NCBI RefSeq assembly: GCF_034424315.1
Contig: NZ_CP139972.1
Coordinates: 2,666,001-2,730,000, forward strand
Reading direction: 5' to 3'
DNA length: 64,000 nucleotides
Origin: Chitinophaga sancti
GTDB lineage: Bacteria > Bacteroidota > Bacteroidia > Chitinophagales > Chitinophagaceae
Below the pieces are notes generated by a model. The model was given only the letters and a program-made list of their open reading frames with translations. It was not told where the DNA came from and made no database searches. Of this stretch, positions 17,087-25,723 are shown one piece after another. How positions within the stretch are numbered: position 1 is the first letter of the stretch; every line of letters begins with the position of its first letter. The position numbers and the translations under genes are program-made.

Positions 17087-17983
17087 ATGGAAAAAGTAAA
17101 TAAAATTGAGACTGTAGGACAGTATAACGAATATATAGGTGTAGACACCCGTCATCCACTAGTCAGCGTAGTAAATTTTAGTGAAGTACCAGGTATCATC
17201 AGCTTCCGTCATTACCTGGGCCTATATTGTATATTCTATAAGAATATCAAATGTGGAGATATGACATATGGTTGTCAACCTTATGATTATGAAGATGGTA
17301 CACTTGTGTTTCTATCTCCCGGACAGGTGTACGGCATAGATAGTAAAGGAATACCTGTGGTGCCATCCGGTTATGCCCTGGTTTTTCATCCCGATCTTAT
17401 CAAAGGCACCAGCCTGGGCAAAACTATCAGGAACTATACATTTTTTTCATATGAGGTGAATGAAGCATTGCACCTCTCCAAAAAAGAAAGAAAAACAATC
17501 CTTGACTGCCTGGAAAAAATATCTGCAGAAATTGACCAGAACATAGATAAACATAGCAAAACGCTGATAGTTTCAAACATTGAACTATTTTTTAATAATT
17601 GCATGCGATTTTATGACAGACAGTTCATTACCCGCAGTAATGCCAACAAGGATATATTAACAAGGTTTGAAAAGCTGCTGGACGATTACTTCTCCTCTAA
17701 TCAGGCAGAACAATCCGGATTACCGAATGTCGCATATTGTGCAGAACAGCTGCATCTGTCTGCGAATTATTTCGGGGATCTGATCAAAAAAGAAACAGGT
17801 AACACTGCATTGGACTATATCCATAACAGGTTGTTAGAACAGGCTAAAACCAAAATCTATGAAACGTCAAAATCATTTAGTGAAATATCAGATGAACTGG
17901 GCTTCAAATATCAACAGCATTTTACGCGATTCTTTAAACAGAAGACCGGCATGACACCAAATGAATTCAGAAACGCGAATTAA
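17087..17983 (+). CDS. AraC-family transcriptional regulator
   Basis: A 298-residue activator: an N-terminal cupin-like sensor region (about 20-170) and a C-terminal pair of helix-turn-helix motifs (about 200-298). The DNA-binding part has LHLSANYFGDLIKKETG and DELGFKYQQHFTRFFKQKTG, the usual two-HTH signature. It is divergent from the alcohol dehydrogenase, so it probably controls that gene and itself. A frameshifted close paralogue lies at 21283-21713. Confidence 0.9.
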   Translation: MEKVNKIETVGQYNEYIGVDTRHPLVSVVNFSEVPGIISFRHYLGLYCIFYKNIKCGDMTYGCQPYDYEDGTLVFLSPGQVYGIDSKGIPVVPSGYALVFHPDLIKGTSLGKTIRNYTFFSYEVNEALHLSKKERKTILDCLEKISAEIDQNIDKHSKTLIVSNIELFFNNCMRFYDRQFITRSNANKDILTRFEKLLDDYFSSNQAEQSGLPNVAYCAEQLHLSANYFGDLIKKETGNTALDYIHNRLLEQAKTKIYETSKSFSEISDELGFKYQQHFTRFFKQKTGMTPNEFRNAN

Positions 17984-18171
17984 AAACTGAAGAGCTATAG
18001 GGGGAAAATAAAGCCCTGAGAATCTCTTAAAATGACAACTATTTCCACCAGGCACCTAAATAAAAACATCCATAAAAGGCAGCATTCACCAACGGGCTTT
18101 TCAGACAAAAGGGGCTGTATCATAATCAGGATAATGCCTCCTGGCATACGTTCTGTTCGTAAAACGTACAC

Positions 18172-19347
18172 TTAACCCGTACCCACCTCCCCTGTCAAAA
18201 ATGCTTTCAATCTGGATAAGCCTTCTTCAAGATATTGTCTCGGACACGCTATATTAATCCGTATAAACCCTTCTCCTGCATCACCGTATATTGTACCCTC
18301 ATTGACCCGGAGATTCATTTCCGTCAACAATTTTTGAGCAAGCTCCCGGGAAGATTGTTGCAATGCCCGGACATCTACCCATACCAAATAGGTACCTTCT
18401 AATGGTAACACATATAATTGGGGCAAAAACCGATTAAAGTATCCCCGCAAATAGTTATAGTTCTGCTGTAAATAAACAATCAGCTCATCCAGCCATTCTT
18501 CCCCTTCATTGTAAGCAGCTATCAATGCCTCAACGGCAAAAGGGCTGATTTCAGACACCTCGTTTATATTCAGTGCACGGTCAATCAGCAAACGAACATT
18601 CTTATCAGCTGCCAATATATTAGCTACCTGTACACCTGCCATATTAAATGTCTTGGTAGGTGCAATACAAGTCACTGAATGCAATAAGAACGCTTCACTC
18701 AGGGAAGCAAAAGGTACATGCTTCGAGCCTTCATAAACAAGGTCGCAATGTATCTCATCAGCCACAACCATGACCTCATGTTCTAAACAGATATTACCGA
18801 TCCTTATCAGTTCCTCCCGGTTCCACACACGACCCACCGGATTATGTGGACTACACAACAGTAATAATTTCACACCTGAATCTTTTGCCTTCTCTTCCAG
18901 GTCTGCAAAATCTATTCTGTACTCCCCATTATTAAAAATAAGCTCATTACAAACAACCTCACAACCATTATTCCGGATAGAAGAAAAAAAACAATTATAT
19001 ACCGGAGTTTGAACAATCACCTTATCACCGGGTTGTGTCAATGCTCTAATAACAGCCGATAAAGCAGGCACTACACCTGTAGTATACAACAACCAATCCT
19101 TGTTTAAGGCAAATTGATGCCGGCGTGTAAACCAGTTGACTACTGCCTGAAAATATGTATCTGATATCCTGGTATACCCAAAAATTCCGTGCGCTACTCT
19201 TCTTTGCAAAGCATCAATTACAGCAGGCGCAGTACGAAAATCCATATCTGCAATCGACATTGGCAACATCTCAACATGCGAAGCCTGATCCCATTTTACG
19301 GAATGAGTATGCCTTCGGGGTATGATCTCGTCAAAATAATATTTCAT
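18172..19347 (-). CDS. PLP-dependent aminotransferase, MalY/PatB (C-S lyase) family
   Basis: A 391-residue fold-type I PLP enzyme. MalY/PatB members cleave cystathionine and similar C-S bonds; the exact substrate here is unknown. Features are MSIADMDFRTAP near the start, LCSPHNPVGRVW, VADEIHCDLVYEG, and the PLP lysine in APTKTFNMAG. The C-terminal substrate arginine is expected in GFIRINIACPR. It starts 5 bases after the DUF3737 gene in the same direction, so the two are likely cotranscribed, as seen for this pair in other bacteria. Confidence 0.88.
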   Translation of the reverse strand: MKYYFDEIIPRRHTHSVKWDQASHVEMLPMSIADMDFRTAPAVIDALQRRVAHGIFGYTRISDTYFQAVVNWFTRRHQFALNKDWLLYTTGVVPALSAVIRALTQPGDKVIVQTPVYNCFFSSIRNNGCEVVCNELIFNNGEYRIDFADLEEKAKDSGVKLLLLCSPHNPVGRVWNREELIRIGNICLEHEVMVVADEIHCDLVYEGSKHVPFASLSEAFLLHSVTCIAPTKTFNMAGVQVANILAADKNVRLLIDRALNINEVSEISPFAVEALIAAYNEGEEWLDELIVYLQQNYNYLRGYFNRFLPQLYVLPLEGTYLVWVDVRALQQSSRELAQKLLTEMNLRVNEGTIYGDAGEGFIRINIACPRQYLEEGLSRLKAFLTGEVGTG

Positions 19348-19352
19348 TACGC

Positions 19353-20216
19353 TTAACTATTAACGAGGTTCCTGACGTAAATTTTGCATTCACCAGGATT
19401 CCTGTAATTTTCATCATAAATGATCTCACCCACACCATTGGCCGTGATATTTCCCCCCAATGGATTCTTTATGCTTTTAATATTGCTATTTATATCTGCA
19501 TTGACGGTACTGTATTCAAAGGCCAGATCACAATCATCCATTAGTTCGCAATTTTCCAACACCAGGTCAACCGCATAACACAATGGCTGAGAACCTCCTA
19601 TTTTACAATTAATCAAGCGCAGGTTTTTCGAGTGCCACCCCAAAAACTCGCCAATGATAACAGAATCATAAACAGTTACATTCTCTGTTTTCCAGAAAGC
19701 ATCTCTCGAATCCAAATACGCATTTCTGATCTCTACATTTTTTGCATCCTGGAATGAGTAATCTCCTTGTAATTTGATCCCGTCAATTTTAATATTGACA
19801 CTGTTCATAAAAATATAATTCCCGTCCCGTACTTCAACGTTGTGCAGTTCAAGGTTACGACAGTTCCAACAAGTTTCTGCCGCATTAAGAAATTTTACAT
19901 TCTCCAAATAAAGTCCGTCAACTTCCCGAAACATCTTAGGAGCTTCTACCAGCGTGTCGGTCATCCTGATATCCTTTGAATACCAAATTGCAGCACGGCT
20001 ATAAACAGTAAAAACACATTGCCTGATGAGGATATGGGTGTTATGCCAGAAAGGATATTTACCCATAAAGTAACAGTCTACCGCTTCAATATCAAAAGAT
20101 TCCTTTAATGCGGATTCACCGGGGTATATTTTAACCTGTTCCAGTCTTAAATGCCTTGATCCGTATAGCGGCCTTTCCCCCTCAAAAAATACTCCTTTAA
20201 CAACTTCTAAACTCAT
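19353..20216 (-). CDS. DUF3737 family protein, beta-helix-like
   Basis: A 287-residue protein recognised as DUF3737. Short repeats with regular turns (for example LYLENVKFLNAAETCWNCR, VYDSVIIGEFLGWHSKNL) suggest a right-handed beta helix. There is no signal peptide, so it acts in the cytoplasm. The biochemical role of the family is not known. It is the first gene of the pair with the MalY/PatB-type enzyme. Confidence 0.8.
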   Translation of the reverse strand: MSLEVVKGVFFEGERPLYGSRHLRLEQVKIYPGESALKESFDIEAVDCYFMGKYPFWHNTHILIRQCVFTVYSRAAIWYSKDIRMTDTLVEAPKMFREVDGLYLENVKFLNAAETCWNCRNLELHNVEVRDGNYIFMNSVNIKIDGIKLQGDYSFQDAKNVEIRNAYLDSRDAFWKTENVTVYDSVIIGEFLGWHSKNLRLINCKIGGSQPLCYAVDLVLENCELMDDCDLAFEYSTVNADINSNIKSIKNPLGGNITANGVGEIIYDENYRNPGECKIYVRNLVNS

Positions 20217-20227
20217 AAACTAATTGC

Positions 20228-20434
20228 TTACAAAATTAACACTGCCATTCCTGATGAAAAAAAGTTCAAATGGCCAGGTAAATCATTTAATTGTACCAGT
20301 ACTTCCTCAACCTCATTTACAGTAAGCCCGGCATCAAGACCCAGGTTCAACGCAATATTTAGTTCTTCCAAATTCCCTGTTGCTGTCAGCAAGGAAATCG
20401 CTACAAGGCTTTCCTGCTGACGTGTCAGATCCAC
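20228..20434 (-). pseudogene. carboxymuconolactone decarboxylase-family fragment
   Basis: The 68 residues DLTRQQESLVAISLLTATGN onward, with LDAGLTVNEVEEVLVQL, match the middle of CMD-family (AhpD-like fold) proteins. The match breaks off at LNDLPGHLNFF. A stop lies directly before the GTG start, so both ends are missing. It lies beside a truncated cupin; cupin and CMD domains often pair in Bacteroidota, so both are probably remnants of one deleted locus. Confidence 0.65.
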
Positions 20435-20463
20435 TTAGCATGAGTACAATTAATATTAATCAT

Positions 20464-20805
20464 CTAATTTGCATTTACACCTGTATAATCTTCCTCGGAA
20501 ACAGTTGCCCCCTCAATAACGATCAATACCTGCCCTTTGGGATGGATATGCCAATTCGTTCGGGCACCAGGTTCAAATGTGACACTGCCGATAGAGAATT
20601 CGTTGTTCTTATCGTTCTTCAGCAACATAGTCAAATAAGCATTACCTGTAAAGTCTTCTGTGGGTAACCGGCTTCCAGTTGGGAAAATTTTTTGCTGTAC
20701 CGTTGTCATAGGCTGATTATTTTTAGAATAATTGCATGCCTGTAGCACTATACTTCCTATAAAGAAAAATGTCAGGATAAGAACTATCCTTGTGTTAAAG
20801 GTCAT
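20464..20805 (-). pseudogene. truncated cupin lipoprotein
   Basis: Starts MTFNTRIVLILTFFF with a lipoprotein signal (IVLQAC). The cupin first half is clear: FSIGSVTFEPGARTNWHIHP and KGQVLIVIEG, with the metal-binding GxxxxxHxH motif present as TNWHIHPKG. After VIEG the frame runs into unrelated residues and stops, so the second cupin motif is lost. An ATG at 20826 is an alternative start. Intact relatives are about 140-160 residues. Decayed neighbours on both sides support a pseudogene. Confidence 0.65.
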
Positions 20806-20871
20806 AATTGTGTTTTCGTGGTACAAATTTCCTGCAATTCAGACCTAATACTTTTATATATACTACTGGTG

Positions 20872-20889
20872 TTTTTACCAGTTTTACTG
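20872..20889. promoter_or_regulatory. putative AraC operator (copy 2)
   Basis: TTTTTACCAGTTTTACTG, one base different from 17026-17043. It lies 46 bases upstream of the earliest cupin start (ATG at 20826) and close to an AraC pseudogene. Confidence 0.45.
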
Positions 20890-20966
20890 AAATCCCATTA
20901 ACTGCTGTTTATAATAACCTGGTTTGTACGGTTCACAAAAGCAAAAGTTAAAAGCCGCCACTATGG

Positions 20967-21302
20967 TTGCTATCTGACAGCCCTGCCGAAATCCATACTC
21001 CCGGTGAAATACTGGATATCATCGCCAATCAGCACGATGAGGCAAAGAACCTAACAATGCATTACCATCATATCTCACTTAAAAAAGAAGTGATTGACGC
21101 ATTGGGGGAAGACCCGGTATTGAATGAAATGAAAATAGATGGTAAGGAGGATCGAGGCTTATTTCAAATCAGAAAGAGCGAATGGGGAAAATACTATTGC
21201 CAGAAAGATCCCTGGATTATTAAGGATAGTTTAGGACATACCAATTTTAATACTACTAAGGCGTACCTCAAATCACTTAGCAATGAAATTTATTGTAAGT
21301 AA
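20967..21302 (+). pseudogene. recombinase C-terminal remnant
   Basis: The 111-residue frame ends with IIKDSLGHTNFNTTKAYLKS, the C-terminal LGHxN...TTxxYLKSL block of a phage-type tyrosine recombinase (second histidine and tyrosine). The catalytic arginine region is absent. The first 70 residues are not recognised. The frame runs directly into the start of the AraC remnant, so it is a junction of two broken genes, not a real gene. Confidence 0.5.
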
Positions 21303-21713
21303 TATAGAATTATTACTCAACCGTTTTTATGATCGTCAGTTTATTACAAGGGAAGTTGCTAATCAGGGCATATTAGAACGGTTTGAAACTTTATTGAATG
21401 AATACGATAGGACCAACAAGCTGAAATAAACGGTGTCCCTACGGTTTCCTTCTGCGCCGATCAGTTGCGTACTTCTGCCAGTTACCTGGGAGACATGATC
21501 AAAAGCGAAACGGGTAAATCGGCCCATGACTATATTCACAGCACTATTATAGATAAGGCAAAGGAATTGATATTTGTTCCTAAAATGACAGTTAGCGAGA
21601 TTGCTTATGAACCTGGCTTTAAGTATCCGCAACATTTTAAGAGGTTATTTAAAAATCGGGTGAGAATATCTCCAACTGAATATAGATTTATGAATAAAAA
21701 CAGCCACAATTAA
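21283..21713 (+). pseudogene. AraC-family regulator remnant with frameshift
   Basis: MKFIVSNIELLLNRFYDRQF onward matches the second half of the intact AraC protein at 17087-17983. A frameshift near 21425 breaks it; the other frame continues as NGVPTVSFCADQLRTSASYL through the helix-turn-helix region to GFKYPQHFKRLFKNR. The sensor half is missing. It is a paralogue of the neighbouring regulator that has lost its function. Confidence 0.75.
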
Positions 21714-21758
21714 CAGGAAATTAAAAATCCTTTTTGGTGGTTAACAAACAAATCGATG

Positions 21759-21786
21759 AAAAAAGGCCAGGTATTCCTACCGGCCC
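21759..21786 (-). terminator. terminator of the Tc toxin operon
   Basis: On the minus strand GGGCCGGTA pairs with TACCTGGCC (one bulged base), followed by TTTTTTC. It lies about 35 bases after the stop of the last gene of the operon. Confidence 0.7.
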
Positions 21787-21820
21787 AAATTTTAATAGCA
21801 ATATCCACAAGATCTTTCCC

Positions 21821-22414
21821 TTATTCAGCTACTGCTGCTGCCACCCGTTGCGGCTCGTTCCAGCGCGTCATGCCTTCAATCGCAGGGTGACTGTCGGGAC
21901 ATGATTCGCCCGGCAGCTTTATTTTCCGGGCAACATTGCAACCGCATATTTTGCAGGTTTTATCGCCCGTTCTGCGTCCAACCCGTTCCTTGTCCAGCTT
22001 CACAGCCACCAGCTTTTGCAATTTGTTTTTCGGCTCCGAAAGATTGGGGCAGGCGAGGCAGGCATTCTCCCTCCGCTCCAGCGTAGCTTCATCAACTGTT
22101 GAAAAACCAGCCTTGCCCCATTTGAGGAATGCAGTGGCAGCCTTGGCAATCAACTCTGTATTGGATTTGCCGTCCTCCTTCTTTTTCCCGGCATCGCCGT
22201 CATATTGCGCCGTTTTAGGATCATCGAACAAGGACTGCAAAAAACCTGGCGTGTTCCTGCATACAATCAGGTTGTCTGCGAACGGCGGATCATCGATGGC
22301 GCGCAATAATACTTTTGGCGGCACAGCTTTGCCTATGCCCAGGAAATTTCCTAAACGAACACAAAGTTCATCGAAGCTGTCCGTTTCTTTAGCTTCCAGC
22401 AATTCTTTGATCAT
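21821..22414 (-). CDS. zinc-ribbon protein of the Tc operon, function unknown
   Basis: A 197-residue soluble protein, last in the leftward Tc operon. The N-terminal half is not recognised. The C-terminal half has CLACPNLSEP, a linker, CKICGCNVARKIK, then ESCPDSHP, a pattern of paired cysteines expected to bind zinc. A similar pattern is present in the prophage protein at 5597-5851 (CGNC...CTKCGCPC...CP), a type common in Bacteroidota phages. It might be a chaperone or regulator for the toxin, but nothing proves this. Confidence 0.65.
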   Translation of the reverse strand: MIKELLEAKETDSFDELCVRLGNFLGIGKAVPPKVLLRAIDDPPFADNLIVCRNTPGFLQSLFDDPKTAQYDGDAGKKKEDGKSNTELIAKAATAFLKWGKAGFSTVDEATLERRENACLACPNLSEPKNKLQKLVAVKLDKERVGRRTGDKTCKICGCNVARKIKLPGESCPDSHPAIEGMTRWNEPQRVAAAVAE

Positions 22415-22433
22415 AACTTATTCTTTTCCTTAA

Positions 22434-22467
22434 ATGCAGCGCCGGCACAATTTCCCCGACGCTGCAT
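22434..22467. repeat. intercistronic hairpin
   Basis: ATGCAGCG (22434-22441) and CGCTGCAT (22460-22467), a perfect 8-base stem in the 68-base gap between the metalloprotease and zinc-ribbon genes. It may stabilise or attenuate the operon transcript. Confidence 0.4.
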
Positions 22468-22482
22468 GGTAAATAAATGGAT

Positions 22483-24345
22483 CTATTTCTTTCCACCTTT
22501 TGAAGCACCGGCCGAGCTTTCTATAGGCTCGCCTCCAGCAAGTGTGAATTTTGCCTGGTTTTTACCCGGTACCAGCGGCTCGTCGTTGGCCGAAAGCACG
22601 TTGTACACGCTTACGAGGTATTCCGTATCAGAAATGATATCAGCAGTAACGATCACAGCTGCGGGATCGGTGGAAGATACCGCGGCCTTGAATGCCGCTG
22701 CTTTGGGGCGGAATACATAATTGCCCAACGCAGACGCGGTGGCTTCATCAACCGCCACATTGAAATTGATCGTAACATCGGCATACTGCCCGTTCTGCAC
22801 AGCTGAGGCGCCGGTGACCTCCAGGTATGGATCCGCATTACCACCTGCACAATACGGCAGGTCTTTGGTGCTCGATGCTGCGGCCATGGCGCTGAGCCGG
22901 CAATCGATGCTGATAAAATTGCAACGGTTGCCAGGCAGACCGTTCCTGTTCTCGGGATTGATGAAATCAAAGAACACTTGCACCTGGTCTAATGCAGCCG
23001 CCCGGTAAGTGTAAGAATACATGCCAAACCAGATATACGGGAATACCGCGGCGATGGCTGCGTAATCGGCCATGCCTTCGCAGGTGTAGCCGTTCTCACC
23101 TTTAGGATCGCCTCCGTACAGGTGCTCCAGTTCATGCGCTATCACCAGCGCCAGCAGCTCGAAGCCTACACACTTGGTGCGGATAAGACCTCCATTGACA
23201 ACGATGAACGGTACATTATATTCTATAAAAGAATAAGCGTTCGGCACTTCGTTCTCCACATCGAGGTAGAAGTTCACGCCGGGGAAGAATCCCTTAAACA
23301 GCTTCACGAGGTAATTATACATATCCACGCCTGCACCAGAAGTGATGGGCCAGCGCGGTGCATTGGCCTGTATGTCAAAGGCCTGTTCCTTTCTCACAAA
23401 ATAGTTCACGTCGTCGGGTATACGTGCGTTGCCTTTTTCGCCGAACGGTGTGAACACTTTTTCTCCTTCGCGTTTTATGCCGTCGTTCCTGCCTTCTTTG
23501 AGGTTGGCACCCAGCGTGGAAGCTTTATATTGTGTGATGCCAGGAATGCTCTTGTTGGCTTCCATGTATTCTTTTGTGCCGATCTCGGGAAGATCCTTGT
23601 GACCCGCCACGAACATATCGTCATTGACCAGCAGTTGAAGCGCAAAATCACCGCAGACAATGCCTTTGGCCAGCATCAGGTGACCGTCCATCGATGTGGC
23701 TACTGTCTGACTGGTGGCCACATGGTGAATACCTTTTTCAAAATAACCGGTGGTAAGCTGTAATATAGGCACGGTGCTTCCGTCTGCACGCACCAACTCG
23801 TTTACCCCCGGCTGCAAAGTGTTTGCCCGCTGTAATTTTCCGCCGGGCATGTAAAATACCTGTGTCGGTGTCACATACAGCGTTTCAAAGTTACTTTCGT
23901 CTGTTCCGAAATCAACCTGGATCATAATGGTGCCACTGGCTTTATCGCCGGTGCCCGAGCTAAACTGCACGGTTTTAGTCGTCCAGTTTTTTAGCGTCGA
24001 ATCTTCGGCAACATAAATCATATCGCCAACCAGGATCTCATTGATTGGCTTGCTTTCGGTTGCGCTGATGGCCACCGGCGTATCGTGCGCAAAGCATCCG
24101 CAGCAGCAGTAGCATCCACCGCCAGGCAATGCCACCCATACAGGAGATGTTGCCGTGTAGGAGCAGCAGTTGGGCGTGGGATTATTGAGGCATCCGTTTA
24201 AATAGGGCGCCACGCAGGTGCATATTTTGTGATTAGCGCTTTGGGCATCCACACAATGCTGTTCATCGCAAATAGTGCCTCCCAGTTGTTGAATGTTTGC
24301 CATGCAACCCGGCAGCCATGGGGGATCGGCTTGTAATTGTGCCAT
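22483..24345 (-). CDS. cysteine-rich Hint-like protein fused to HExxH metalloprotease domain
   Basis: A 620-residue multidomain protein. Residues 1-82 form a cysteine-rich block (LNGCLNNPTPNCCSY, GGGCYCCCG). About 84-240 is Hint/intein-like, opening with CFAHDTPV at the classical Cys1 position and followed by INEILVGDMIYV. The usual His of the second Hint motif appears as Gln in VTPTQVFY. A GHLMLAKGIVCGDFALQ segment follows. Near residue 403, VIAHELEHLYGGD is a zincin motif, with a possible third ligand in CEGMADYAA. The C-terminus has a beta-sandwich-like domain (VTINFNVAVDEATASAL). There is no signal peptide. It is a likely effector or processing factor of the Tc locus. Confidence 0.75.
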   Translation of the reverse strand: MAQLQADPPWLPGCMANIQQLGGTICDEQHCVDAQSANHKICTCVAPYLNGCLNNPTPNCCSYTATSPVWVALPGGGCYCCCGCFAHDTPVAISATESKPINEILVGDMIYVAEDSTLKNWTTKTVQFSSGTGDKASGTIMIQVDFGTDESNFETLYVTPTQVFYMPGGKLQRANTLQPGVNELVRADGSTVPILQLTTGYFEKGIHHVATSQTVATSMDGHLMLAKGIVCGDFALQLLVNDDMFVAGHKDLPEIGTKEYMEANKSIPGITQYKASTLGANLKEGRNDGIKREGEKVFTPFGEKGNARIPDDVNYFVRKEQAFDIQANAPRWPITSGAGVDMYNYLVKLFKGFFPGVNFYLDVENEVPNAYSFIEYNVPFIVVNGGLIRTKCVGFELLALVIAHELEHLYGGDPKGENGYTCEGMADYAAIAAVFPYIWFGMYSYTYRAAALDQVQVFFDFINPENRNGLPGNRCNFISIDCRLSAMAAASSTKDLPYCAGGNADPYLEVTGASAVQNGQYADVTINFNVAVDEATASALGNYVFRPKAAAFKAAVSSTDPAAVIVTADIISDTEYLVSVYNVLSANDEPLVPGKNQAKFTLAGGEPIESSAGASKGGKK

Positions 24346-24404
24346 AACATTTGTTTTTTGTTTTTTAAATAGATATTGAACCTTGATGACTAACGAAAGT
24401 GCAG

Positions 24405-24845
24405 CTAAAGCTCATGATACTCCGGTGTGCCAGCAACGGGCAAAGCCGCATGGTTACCGCATAACGGTTCCCCGACAATGCCAGGTGAAAGCGCGTAATC
24501 TCCGGCGATAAAACCGTTCATAGACAACAGCTGCCCCCGGCTGTTTGGGCAGGAGTGGCGGGAAAAGCGATATATGCAATGAACGCAGTGACAACCGCCA
24601 AACGGGAAAAAACATATACGGGGGAAGAAACAGTATACGAGCTTCATACGGGAACATGATTGTTGATACAGCCATTCTCATAGAGCGGATTACAATTGCA
24701 GGTCATACGATTTTGATCCCTTACCTCATCGCAATGCTACCGGCTGCATAATGTTCCGCCCGGAATTTTTTTGATATTATTGAGACATTGCCGGCACCGG
24801 GGTGAATCGTTGCCCACAGTTACTGTTGTTCTTTTTTGGAACCAT
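24405..24845 (-). pseudogene. decayed paralogue of the cysteine-rich Hint-like proteins
   Basis: From ATG at 24845 the reading switches frames and meets several stops, but homologous pieces remain in order: CLNNIKKIPGGTLC, MTCNCNPLYENGCINN, and at the end GFIAGDYALSPGIVGEPL and NHAALPVAGTPEYHEL. These match the start and end of the 24881-25699 protein. Most of the Hint domain between them is deleted. The locus therefore once held three members of this family in a row. Confidence 0.75.
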
Positions 24846-24880
24846 GGTATTATTTAATTGATGGATTATTATATCACCAA

Positions 24881-25699
24881 TTACGACAAGTGCGGGTACC
24901 GCTGGTTATAGTCATCGGTGCCGATGTTGGGCAATTGGTCGTGGTTATCGGCGAGATGCCCTGGTGCAATCCCTAACGAGAGGGCATAATCCCCACCGAT
25001 AATGCCTTCCAACGATACCAGGTGCCCTTCAGGTTCGCTTGCAGGCGCAGCGGATGAAGCGATATAGGAAATGAACTGCCCGAACACGCCTGTGATTATT
25101 TTGCTTACTTCCATGGGCTGTCCATCTTTGTTCACCAGTTGATCCATACCCGGAACGATCTTGCGGGCTTCCTTAAATTTCCGGTCGGGCATCATCAGCA
25201 ATTGCCGTTCACCAACGATCAGCGTAGATTCTTTTCCTTTTTCGTCGCGCAGTTGAATACTCACCTGCGGATTCCCGGTGGATGTCTTGCTCAGGGAAAC
25301 GAATTGCAGAGTAACGGAGGTCCATTGGCGTAATGACGTGTCTTTTGGAACGAAGATCGTGTCGCCTTTTTTCAACTGGTCGGCAGCAATGCTGCGGGTT
25401 TTAGAAACGGCCACAGCAGCGCCGGGCGCCATACCACAACAGCAATAGCAACCACCTTTGGGGTTTGCAACCCATACCGGCGATGAAGGCCCGTAGCTGC
25501 AGCAGCCGGGAAGGGGGTTGTTCAAACATCCGTTCAGGTAAGGAGGTAAGCAGTTGCAGATCATGTGTATCGGTACCGACATGTCTTCGCATTGTTCCTG
25601 CGGGCATAAGGTTCCGCCTAATTTTTTAATATTCTCAAGACATTGCTTGTTCCACGAAGGGTCATCGCCCGCAGTTACAGTGCTTTTTTTGGGGGCCAT
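24881..25699 (-). CDS. cysteine-rich Hint-like protein, apparently catalytically dead
   Basis: A 272-residue paralogue of the N-terminal part of the 620-residue protein. It shares CNCLPPYLNGCLNNPLPGCC and GGCYCCCG, then the Hint-like core (DQLKKGDTIFVPKD, QLLMMPDRKF) and the closing EGHLVSLEGIIGGDYAL. The position of the Hint nucleophile Cys is Met-Ala (CCCGMAPGA), and the usual histidine motif is absent, so self-cleavage is not expected. It lies 24 bases after TcA in the same operon. Roles in toxin assembly, as an immunity factor or as a decoy are guesses. Confidence 0.65.
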   Translation of the reverse strand: MAPKKSTVTAGDDPSWNKQCLENIKKLGGTLCPQEQCEDMSVPIHMICNCLPPYLNGCLNNPLPGCCSYGPSSPVWVANPKGGCYCCCGMAPGAAVAVSKTRSIAADQLKKGDTIFVPKDTSLRQWTSVTLQFVSLSKTSTGNPQVSIQLRDEKGKESTLIVGERQLLMMPDRKFKEARKIVPGMDQLVNKDGQPMEVSKIITGVFGQFISYIASSAAPASEPEGHLVSLEGIIGGDYALSLGIAPGHLADNHDQLPNIGTDDYNQRYPHLS

Positions 25700-25723
25700 A
25701 GGTATTGTTTTAATGATGAATGA

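Noticed and set aside
18100..18130. AAAGGGGCTGTATCATAATC resembles an insertion-sequence end.
   Set aside because: No second end, no target duplication and no transposase remnant were found nearby, so it was not called a mobile element.
23122..23763. Long open frame on the plus strand opposite the Hint-metalloprotease gene (213 codons).
   Set aside because: Lies wholly antisense to a gene with clear domains; its translation has no motif and looks like a shadow frame.
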